Source: Candidatus Zixiibacteriota bacterium | Lineage (GTDB): Bacteria > Zixibacteria > MSB-5A5 > UM-FILTER-46-8 | NCBI GenBank assembly: GCA_026983835.1 | Contig: JALSTH010000115.1 | Location: forward strand, 1 to 33,861 | Length of the DNA stretch: 33,861 bases | Direction: 5' to 3' | Shown here: positions 1 to 8,583 of the stretch, piece by piece | Layout of the letters: each line of letters starts with the position of its first letter | Numbering within the stretch: position 1 is the first letter of the stretch | Program-made: the position numbers and the translations under genes | Notes under the pieces: generated by a model | What the model saw: the letters and a program-made list of their open reading frames with translations, nothing else | What the model was told of the DNA's origin: nothing | Database searches by the model: none

Positions 1-841
1 CCTTCCAATCCAAAAGGTTCAACTCTCTGTCAACCTTCGCTATATACAAAGTATAATATTCACCATGCCATTTAGCACCCGCCGCAACATAATCTCCATC
101 AATAGATTTGATCACCGAATAATACTCCATACCATCATTGATATGGGTTATCTCATTCCCAAGCGAATCCACCAACAACATACTCGCATAATCCCCATAT
201 CCCACTACTAAATATCCACCATCGTCAGTCTGCACCACGGATTCGCCATATTCGTCTCCTTCACCACCATAAATCCGAACCCATTTTAGATTACCTATAG
301 AATCCGTCTTGAGTAATAATATATTATCACCAAATACTATATTGTCTATATCATTACTACTTGATGGCGAGGCATTTGTATAACCTGAAATTATATACCC
401 ACCATCTTGCGTTGGTATAATACAATGCGCTTCCTCGTCAGTACTATCGCTACCATATATATAGGCCCATAAAGAATCACCTACGCAGTTTATCTCTATT
501 AAAAATAAATCACTTGCCCACCAAACGCTATTACCGCACCAACCAGTTATTAGATAATCATCATTCGCCCTAATAATACCTAGGCCAGCGGAATAATTAT
601 AATCACCATAGTTTTTCGACCAAAGTATTTCGCCAATAGAATCTACTTTGGTTACTTCAATAATTCCATCCCAACCTCCGTTAGCACCTGTAAAAATAAA
701 CCCATCCCCTGATGTTTCCAAAATTGATTCTATGGCTCCTTCCCAATAATTTCTGGTCCAAAGTGTATCTATTTCCGCGAAAAGTAATTCTGGGAACATT
801 AATATGGCAATTGCAAACAATATAAAATATCTCTTTCTCAT
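1..841 (-). CDS. Secreted beta-propeller-like repeat protein, C-terminus cut by window edge
   Basis: The frame is open from an ATG at 841 to the first base of the window (about 280 codons, no stop). The N-terminus is a signal peptide: basic MRKR, a hydrophobic core, and a likely cleavage after LFA near residue 22. The rest is a degenerate repeat of roughly 50-60 residues. One signature is D-G-G-Y-(I/L)-x-x-G-Y (DGFIFTG, DYLITGW, DGGYIISGY, DGGYLVVGY); the other is G-x-x-x-W-x-x-x-Y-G (GEILWSKNYG, GNLKWVRIYGG). These repeats are typical of beta-propeller-like secreted proteins in FCB-related bacteria. GAGG lies 8 bases before the ATG. It is the last gene of a three-gene secreted-protein run, 80 bases after the previous stop. 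A sorting domain is expected beyond the window but not seen. Substrate and function are unknown. Confidence 0.8.
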   Translation of the reverse strand, partial: MRKRYFILFAIAILMFPELLFAEIDTLWTRNYWEGAIESILETSGDGFIFTGANGGWDGIIEVTKVDSIGEILWSKNYGDYNYSAGLGIIRANDDYLITGWCGNSVWWASDLFLIEINCVGDSLWAYIYGSDSTDEEAHCIIPTQDGGYIISGYTNASPSSSNDIDNIVFGDNILLLKTDSIGNLKWVRIYGGEGDEYGESVVQTDDGGYLVVGYGDYASMLLVDSLGNEITHINDGMEYYSVIKSIDGDYVAAGAKWHGEYYTLYIAKVDRELNLLDWK

Positions 842-881
842 TTTACAACCTCGAAAGGGCACTTTTATCCAATTTCTAACC

Positions 882-901
882 CCGGGGTAAGATTACCCCG
901 G
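882..901 (-). terminator. GC-rich hairpin between two secreted-protein genes
   Basis: CCGGGGTAA (882-890) and TTACCCCGG (893-901) form a perfect inverted repeat, realistically an 8-bp stem with a 4-base loop. It starts 20 bases after the stop of the upstream gene on the minus strand. No T-run follows on that strand, so it is at best a weak terminator or an mRNA-stabilising 3' hairpin that partly separates the first gene from the other two. Confidence 0.35.
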
Positions 902-921
902 AATCATTTTATCTTATCTTT

Positions 922-2586
922 TTATTTCAGTAAAGTCATCTTCTTAATTACACTCTTTCCCGCAGAGGTAAGCTTGCAGAAATATATTCCCGAAGGTAGA
1001 TCTTTAGCTTTCCAATTTATGATGTGATAACCCTTACTCTTTTTACCCTCATATAAAATATCCACCTTCCTACCGAGCAAATTAAATACTTCCAATTTTA
1101 TCTCCGCTTCCTGTGGAAGATAATACTTAATCTCAGTCGATGAGTTAAAGGCGTTGGGATAATTCCATAATGAAATCCCTGCTGATTTTCCCCTGCTGTT
1201 ATCCCCGTCTATCGGTGGAGCTATTTTCGGACTACCCAAACTCTCGATATAACTTTTCATACTATCGGATAAGGAAGTTGGCAGATATTCCGGCAACTTT
1301 ATCAAATTAGTAGGATGACCTTGCGCTCTCCTTATCAATATTCTTACCCGCTTTTCCGGATCCATCCCCCCCGCAGGTTCCTCGCAATACCATTCATCAT
1401 CATAAAGAGGCAATACCGAATCGATGAACGCCGAAAACCAATGGGCTATAACCGCACCGCTATCCACAAAAAGAGGTATCCGCCGATTGAATTCATCAAC
1501 CTTGATCGAGTCCAAAATATCATAATTCTCCGGCATAGCAAATTTTATCATATCGCCCCTGATCCCGGGCAAAGCTGTTATGGTTCTTATCCCGAGCGTC
1601 TCTTCCAATAAACTATCTATTACATAATCAACCCGATAATTATTGTAAGTCGGTTCGTCCAGCGTATAGAAATTTATCGTATTGGGATGATTCCCCCAGG
1701 AAGTATCCATAGAGGCAACCAAATCCTGAATAGTCTGCGCATCTCTATCCCATATCTTTTTCCCTAAATCATCCCACATCCTTATCTTATCGATATATAA
1801 CTTCCTCTTCCCCTTACTGAAAACCCTGTATTCCATTCGAGCCATATCCCAAACACTGAAAGTGTCTGCAAAAAAATCGAATTGGAGGGGGACCATTATC
1901 GAATCGTACAATGTATCCGGATCGGCAAGTGTATCCACGAAATCCGCCACAGTCAATATGGTATCGGCTATTATTATATCATAATTATCAATCCGAACAT
2001 CCAAAGAACATACCTCATCTTCCAAAAAACCTATACTGTCGATTTTCAAGGTAAATTCGGCAGTAAGACTATCTTGCGCATTACCATGAGGATTCCGATA
2101 ATCGTGAAGGTAGCTGTGTATCCGTAAATAAGAGTAAGGACCGTAAATCGCATTTCCTGAAAATGTTTCCGGCACCACGAAGTAATCCCCATCATAATAA
2201 CAATCCGTGCAGGAATCATTATGCCACAAGGTATCGCTCACTCCTGACTCCGATGTCCACTCCGCCTCCCAAACCGCGTAAGAACGGGCGCTGTATATAG
2301 CCCACCGCTCCTCATTTATATTTTGACCATTCCATCGGGCTCCGTTAAAAATCAAGTTTATCCCCAAGCTCTCCAGCGAATCGTTTTGATGAGAGTTATC
2401 ATTCAGACCCTCACGAACAATGTTAAAACCCAAAGCGGATAAATCATCATATTGTAGTGTCCCATCACCACCGCGGCCGTTCATAACCCCGTGCGGCAAT
2501 TCGTTTGGACCGATTCCAAAGCCCACCCGTACGGATAAAATCAAGAATATAATTCCAAATACAAATGCCAAAAGATATTTTCCCAA
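922..2586 (-). CDS. Secreted T9SS-sorted protein, glycosidase-like core suspected
   Basis: This is a 554-residue exported protein. The N-terminus has a hydrophobic signal segment (residues 4-23). The last 85 residues form a type IX-style sorting module: WNYPNAFNSSTEIKYYLP, then an Ig-like FlgD-type fold (VFNLLGRKV, LPSGIYFCKL), ending KKMTLLK. The linker reads YPNAFN instead of the usual YPNPFN. The middle is not a family I can name. The stretch INFYTLDEPTYNNY near residue 305, with a D-E-P motif after a hydrophobic strand, resembles (beta/alpha)8 glycoside hydrolases, but this is inference. The start is TTG, preceded at 7 bases by AGGAGG that overlaps the TAG stop of the upstream gene. The 10-base gap implies co-transcription and probably translational coupling. 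At least four cysteines lie in the first half, unusual among its neighbours. Confidence 0.85.
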   Translation of the reverse strand: MGKYLLAFVFGIIFLILSVRVGFGIGPNELPHGVMNGRGGDGTLQYDDLSALGFNIVREGLNDNSHQNDSLESLGINLIFNGARWNGQNINEERWAIYSARSYAVWEAEWTSESGVSDTLWHNDSCTDCYYDGDYFVVPETFSGNAIYGPYSYLRIHSYLHDYRNPHGNAQDSLTAEFTLKIDSIGFLEDEVCSLDVRIDNYDIIIADTILTVADFVDTLADPDTLYDSIMVPLQFDFFADTFSVWDMARMEYRVFSKGKRKLYIDKIRMWDDLGKKIWDRDAQTIQDLVASMDTSWGNHPNTINFYTLDEPTYNNYRVDYVIDSLLEETLGIRTITALPGIRGDMIKFAMPENYDILDSIKVDEFNRRIPLFVDSGAVIAHWFSAFIDSVLPLYDDEWYCEEPAGGMDPEKRVRILIRRAQGHPTNLIKLPEYLPTSLSDSMKSYIESLGSPKIAPPIDGDNSRGKSAGISLWNYPNAFNSSTEIKYYLPQEAEIKLEVFNLLGRKVDILYEGKKSKGYHIINWKAKDLPSGIYFCKLTSAGKSVIKKMTLLK

Positions 2587-2596
2587 AACAAGCCTC

Positions 2597-4381
2597 CTAT
2601 TTCATCAATATCATTTTCTTGGGACCAGTTAGACATCTGCCCCAGTATTCCAAACGGTAGAAGTATATCCCCGAGGGGAGAATACTCCCGCTTTTGTCCC
2701 TGCCATCCCAGACAACCCTATGCTCGCCGGGATATTGCTTCCCATCAAGCAACACCTTGACCTCCCTCCCCAGCAAATCATAAATCACTATCCTCACCTC
2801 CGCAGGTTGAGCACCAACCGTGGGAAGGTAATATCTGATTGTCGTTTGCGGATTGAACGGATTCGGATAGTTCTGATAAAGCGACAATGCCTTCGGCGGC
2901 AACGGGGGAGGATTACCATCGACACCCACAAATACTATCGGCACTTCCTCCGATGGCTCCGATTCGTTATCCTGATTGTCAACGGCGGTGATACGGTAAT
3001 AATAATTCCGGTCATTATACCAATCGGTATCCTTGAACTCCGAGCTGTCCGCAGGGGCATAATAATTATCCGGCGAGGGCGAAAAGCCGGACTCGTTGGA
3101 GCGATAAATATTATAATGACTGAAATCGGATTCGGTGGCATATCTCCAGCCAATAAAAATCGTGTCCACCCCTATCGCCGTGTAAAAACTGTCCGGTATC
3201 GCCGGCGGAAGATCCATATATTCGTAACTCCTGCCACCCGGACCACCCAAATACCCCATATCCGAACGCGTCCAATCAACATCGGTTATATTGGGATCAC
3301 CGGCATCTATACAAGGCGAAAACATTTGCAACTCGAAATCAACCGTATCCGCAAACATCGGGTCAACATATATATTACCTACTATCGTATCCAAGCTCAC
3401 AGCATCGCCGTATATATTGGCTAACCCCTTCGCATTGTTCCAGCAATCGTTGTAATATAGCTTCGGATGGCAATATCCATCGTTACCATAATTATCAGAA
3501 GAACCCTCACAACGAAAGGCGTATCCATCAGAATTACATTGGATGTTATTGATCAAGGACGCCTGGCAAGAATCTATACCATAAGCACTAAACATAAAGG
3601 CATAATTTATTCCCTCGCTACCTACCACTGTATTATTGATAATTGTCGGATTCCCCCTATCTATTCCTATTATCTTCCAATAACCGGGGGGACCGAAAAA
3701 TAAATTATTTGCTATTCGGGTATTTTCGCGCCACGGCATCCATATATAAAGGCTGGTATAGCAGACATTATTCTCGAAGATAAAATCGAAACTCTCCAGA
3801 CGGATATAATCCCCCAAATCACTTTCGCCGTAAAAGGTATTATTCCTTATTTCCGGCGGACCTTCACCACCCATATAAAGAGCATATTTATTATTGTAAA
3901 TTACATTATTTTCGATAACCGCCTCTCCAAAACCTCCCAGGGCTTGCTCGCACTCGTAGATTTTATTATTTCTTACCGTAATATGATGATGTACCACATC
4001 AATCCCAACCTGATTAACCCCCGTCCGTGCCCATTTACCCCTTAATGAAAGCCCTTCCACCACTACAAAACTGTCGAGAGGGCCTGGCAGTATCACATAC
4101 CAATCCCCATAAAGCCCATCGATCTCGCAACTATCCATACCACTACCGATCAACCCCATCCGCTCTTTTAATTCTATCGCATCATAATATAAACCCGGAC
4201 CGACATAAACAGTATCGCCCCTCGATGCAGCCGCGACAGCATCGCCTATACTATCAGCTGCTGTTTCCCAGCTGGTGTATGGATATTCATCACTCCCCGT
4301 ATGCGACGCATAATGATAATCCCCAAACGCCTCCCCAAACATCAAAAACAAAGCTATAATTATTCCCACTGAATATCTCAT
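2597..4381 (-). CDS. Secreted parallel beta-helix protein with Fn3 and T9SS sorting domain
   Basis: This 594-residue protein is first in a three-gene minus-strand run. Residues 1-20 are a signal peptide (cleavage after AFG). Residues about 20-370 look like a right-handed parallel beta-helix of the pectate-lyase/NosD kind. They open with the typical YASHTGSDEYPYTSW and GDTVYVGPGLYYD motifs and continue with many short repeats such as IENNVIYNNKYAL and IRNNTF. Residues about 385-480 resemble a fibronectin type III domain (YNIYRSNESGF, YYYRITAVDNQDNESEP). From about residue 505, YQNYPNPFNPQTTIRYYLP starts a C-terminal sorting module ending KKMILMK. Such proteins usually sit on the cell surface and bind or cut polysaccharides; no catalytic residues can be assigned here. 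GGGG lies 6 bases before the ATG, and a consensus promoter sits just upstream. Confidence 0.9.
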   Translation of the reverse strand: MRYSVGIIIALFLMFGEAFGDYHYASHTGSDEYPYTSWETAADSIGDAVAAASRGDTVYVGPGLYYDAIELKERMGLIGSGMDSCEIDGLYGDWYVILPGPLDSFVVVEGLSLRGKWARTGVNQVGIDVVHHHITVRNNKIYECEQALGGFGEAVIENNVIYNNKYALYMGGEGPPEIRNNTFYGESDLGDYIRLESFDFIFENNVCYTSLYIWMPWRENTRIANNLFFGPPGYWKIIGIDRGNPTIINNTVVGSEGINYAFMFSAYGIDSCQASLINNIQCNSDGYAFRCEGSSDNYGNDGYCHPKLYYNDCWNNAKGLANIYGDAVSLDTIVGNIYVDPMFADTVDFELQMFSPCIDAGDPNITDVDWTRSDMGYLGGPGGRSYEYMDLPPAIPDSFYTAIGVDTIFIGWRYATESDFSHYNIYRSNESGFSPSPDNYYAPADSSEFKDTDWYNDRNYYYRITAVDNQDNESEPSEEVPIVFVGVDGNPPPLPPKALSLYQNYPNPFNPQTTIRYYLPTVGAQPAEVRIVIYDLLGREVKVLLDGKQYPGEHRVVWDGRDKSGSILPSGIYFYRLEYWGRCLTGPKKMILMK

Positions 4382-4405
4382 CTTATCCCCAATGATTGAT
4401 ATTTA

Positions 4406-4433
4406 ATTATAACACATATAATATATTTGTCAA
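4406..4433 (-). promoter_or_regulatory. Consensus sigma70-type promoter for the secreted-protein operon
   Basis: On the minus strand, a perfect TTGACA (4433-4428), a 16-base spacer and a perfect TATAAT (4411-4406), with an extended TG two bases before the -10. The predicted start of transcription is near 4399, giving an 18-base leader to the ATG at 4381. It diverges from the dciA promoter about 65 bases away. Confidence 0.8.
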
Positions 4434-4496
4434 ACTTAATTTATCAGATGGATACCTCTTATCCTCCTTTTCACGCCCATTATCGGAAGTATTTAT

Positions 4497-4525
4497 TTGC
4501 AAATTGTTCTATTGTTTTATATATT
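4497..4525 (+). promoter_or_regulatory. Promoter of dciA-gyrB
   Basis: TTGCAA (4497-4502), a 17-base spacer and TATATT (4520-4525). Transcription would start near 4532, 15 bases before the ATG at 4548. The in-frame TTG at 4497, which would lengthen the protein by 17 hydrophobic residues, is the -35 box itself, so that longer start is unlikely. Confidence 0.6.
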
Positions 4526-4547
4526 TGTAAGTTATATTATTATTGGA

Positions 4548-6802
<2,255 letters not shown>

Positions 6803-6834
6803 GGATTTAATCCTTTTCTTTGCAGTCGCGGGAT
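6803..6834 (+). terminator. Possible weak terminator between gyrB and the convergent DUF362 gene
   Basis: AGGAT-TTA-ATCCT followed by TTTCTTT directly after the gyrB stop could make a 5-bp hairpin with a T-rich tail. The stem is short and AT-rich, so confidence is low. The whole gap between the convergent genes is 32 bases. Confidence 0.3.
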
Positions 6835-7956
6835 TTAGCTGATAAATTTTCTAGCCAACCAGCTTTTGTTGATATATACCGCTTCATTGGGGCATAGCTC
6901 GTGGCAACACATACAATCGATACACTTCGAGTAATCATAAATAAGTTTTCCGTCTTTATCGCTTAAGGCTCCTGTGGGGCAGCTATCTCTACAGATATTA
7001 CATCCTATACATTTGTCATAATCGATAGCCGGGTGTGCCCATACATAAGGGCTGATAAATTTTATCAAGAGATCCGGAATTAACTTCAGCTTTGTGTTGG
7101 AAGGGAGATCGAAGTCTTTGCTTTTGCATTTATCCAAACTTTCTCCGACTATCTCTATGTTTTCCAACTCAGTGCAACCGATTCCCTTCTCGCGGGCGAT
7201 TTTCAGATAATCTATCCTCATCGGTTCAAAACCTATAATCGATGCCGCCACCGTATCCAAAGCGATCCCGTCCGTTGAAGCCAACAGGATATTAAGCTTC
7301 TTTGGTTTCCCCGATGATGGGCCGTCTCCTTCCATCGCAACAACAGCATCCATAATGAACAAATCCGGCTTCGAGGCGGCATACAAATCAAACAGCATTT
7401 TCGAGAACTCATAGGGCTTGGGATATTCTTTATGATAAATACTCTTCCGAAATCCGGGAATAAATCCGAAACAGTTCTTAACTGCGCCGGTCATCAAAGT
7501 TAGAATGTGAGTTTTGAGCTTCGGCATACCGATAACCAAATCGGCTCTCTTTACGATTTCGGCAATGTTGAATTCCCTACCGTCATATTTAACGGGAACC
7601 ACCGGGTTGGTTTCGAATGAATGGAGCGAGGCTTTGGAACCTTTCATCGCTTCAAGCAAACCGGTATTCCTCCACACCCTTTTTATTCCCCTATCAATTC
7701 CCCCTGGGGAATCGCCGACAAAAACTTTGGTTTGGGGATTGGAAAACATATCGGCTACCGCCCTGACTAAAAAAGGGTGGGTGGTAATGGCTCTCTCCGG
7801 ACCTTTCGCGGAGAGAAGGTTAGGATTAATAAGAATAGTTCCATTTGCAGTCTCATACCGATAGTTGAGCAATCCGAGAAGGCGCGTTAATGATTCCTTT
7901 ATATCGGCGGGATAATAGGAATTGCATTTTACTATAGCTACTTTCGATTTATTCAT
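6835..7956 (-). CDS. DUF362 protein with C-terminal 2x[4Fe-4S] ferredoxin domain
   Basis: This 373-residue protein is probably cytoplasmic. Residues about 5-280 match the DUF362 family: VAIVKCNSYYPADI at the start, NLLSAKGPERAITTHPFLVRAV, VFVGDSPGG, PKLKTHILTLMTGAVKNCFG and DAVVAMEGDGPSSG. The C-terminus (about 315-360) carries two four-cysteine clusters, CIGCNICRDSCPTGAL and CIDCMCCHELCPNEAV, each expected to hold a [4Fe-4S] cluster. Many DUF362 proteins have this ferredoxin fusion; the physiological electron partner is not established. It is monocistronic, convergent with gyrB and preceded by a long gap. No clear Shine-Dalgarno is seen before the ATG, which follows a G-rich GGTTCCGGA. Confidence 0.9.
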   Translation of the reverse strand: MNKSKVAIVKCNSYYPADIKESLTRLLGLLNYRYETANGTILINPNLLSAKGPERAITTHPFLVRAVADMFSNPQTKVFVGDSPGGIDRGIKRVWRNTGLLEAMKGSKASLHSFETNPVVPVKYDGREFNIAEIVKRADLVIGMPKLKTHILTLMTGAVKNCFGFIPGFRKSIYHKEYPKPYEFSKMLFDLYAASKPDLFIMDAVVAMEGDGPSSGKPKKLNILLASTDGIALDTVAASIIGFEPMRIDYLKIAREKGIGCTELENIEIVGESLDKCKSKDFDLPSNTKLKLIPDLLIKFISPYVWAHPAIDYDKCIGCNICRDSCPTGALSDKDGKLIYDYSKCIDCMCCHELCPNEAVYINKSWLARKFIS

Positions 7957-8215
7957 TCCGGAACCATAACCATTTTATGTTTTTTAGGATGCACTCATTC
8001 TTTGAACACAAGCATCATCAATTTACCAATCCGAAGTTCGGTGTCTTACCTTAAACCACAATAGATACGATTAGGTTTCAATGATATTAACCAAACGACC
8101 AATTATATGGAAATGATTTTAGTATCTTTTTCAAGGGTAAAGGGTAATTGATATTGCAGGATTATAACTGGTGCTTGAAAAAAATGAAAAATATTTAAAT
8201 AAAATAAATTTTTAG
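7957..8215. other. Intergenic region between DUF362 gene and lysine-rich protein gene
   Basis: No open frame with a ribosome site was found. It contains a 9-bp inverted repeat, TTTTTCAAG (8127-8135) and CTTGAAAAA (8174-8182), with a 38-base AT-rich loop, and a short tandem GGGTAAAGGGTAA nearby. It ends at the promoter at 8216. No convincing promoter for the DUF362 gene is visible. Confidence 0.5.
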
Positions 8216-8243
8216 TTGACAACATTTCGCAGTTTGTGATAAG
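8216..8243 (+). promoter_or_regulatory. Promoter of the small lysine-rich protein gene
   Basis: Perfect -35 TTGACA (8216-8221), a 16-base spacer and GATAAG (8238-8243) with an extended TG at 8235-8236. Transcription would begin near 8250, leaving a leader of about 43 bases before the ATG at 8293. Confidence 0.65.
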
Positions 8244-8292
8244 GGAATTAAAGAACGGACAAAAACCACTAATAACAGAAGGAGAGTTGCTC

Positions 8293-8484
8293 ATGGCGGC
8301 TAAGAAGAAAACTGTAAAAAAATCGACTGTAAAAAAAGTTAAGAAGCAAATTAAGAAAAAAGTAGCCAAGAAAAAAACTCCGAAGAAAGTTCGTTGCGCT
8401 GCTAAGACCAAAGAGGGGAAACGGTGCAAAAACTGGGCTGTTGCTCCTTCTAAATTCTGCTATGTCCACAAGAAGAAAAGATAA
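8293..8484 (+). CDS. 63-residue lysine-rich protein with C-terminal Cys/His knuckle
   Basis: A small basic protein in two parts. Residues 1-33 are almost only lysine with Ala, Thr and Val (MAAKKKTVKKSTVKK), like histone H1 or AlgP/HU tails. Residues 34-60 read CAAKTKEGKRCKNWAVAP then FCYVH: spacing C-x7-8-C, C-x2-H, which could bind one zinc ion. Similar short C/H units (of the kind named DUF5763, from memory) occur in small bacterial proteins of unknown role. DNA or RNA binding is inferred from charge only. The start is set by AGGAGA 6-8 bases before the ATG; a 19-residue upstream extension in the same frame overlaps the promoter and is rejected. It has its own strong promoter and terminator, so it is an independent, probably well expressed gene. 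Confidence 0.8.
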   Translation: MAAKKKTVKKSTVKKVKKQIKKKVAKKKTPKKVRCAAKTKEGKRCKNWAVAPSKFCYVHKKKR

Positions 8485-8508
8485 ACCTCCTTTTAGTTAG
8501 GGATAGGA

Positions 8509-8547
8509 AGAGCGGCTTATTATTCGAATAAGTCGCTCTTTTCTTTT
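8509..8547 (+). terminator. Strong rho-independent terminator of the lysine-rich protein gene
   Basis: A 13-bp stem, AGAGCGGCTTATT (8509-8521) with AATAAGTCGCTCT (8527-8539), containing one G-T wobble, a 5-base loop and the T-rich tail TTTTCTTTT (8539-8547). Confidence 0.9.
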
Positions 8548-8583
8548 ACAGGGGAATTAGATCGCGGTTATCCTCGCGGATTA

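Noticed and set aside
2720-3424. 234-codon open frame on the plus strand
   Set aside because: It lies opposite the beta-helix gene, has biased composition (many Ile/Arg) and no ribosome site or family likeness: a shadow frame.
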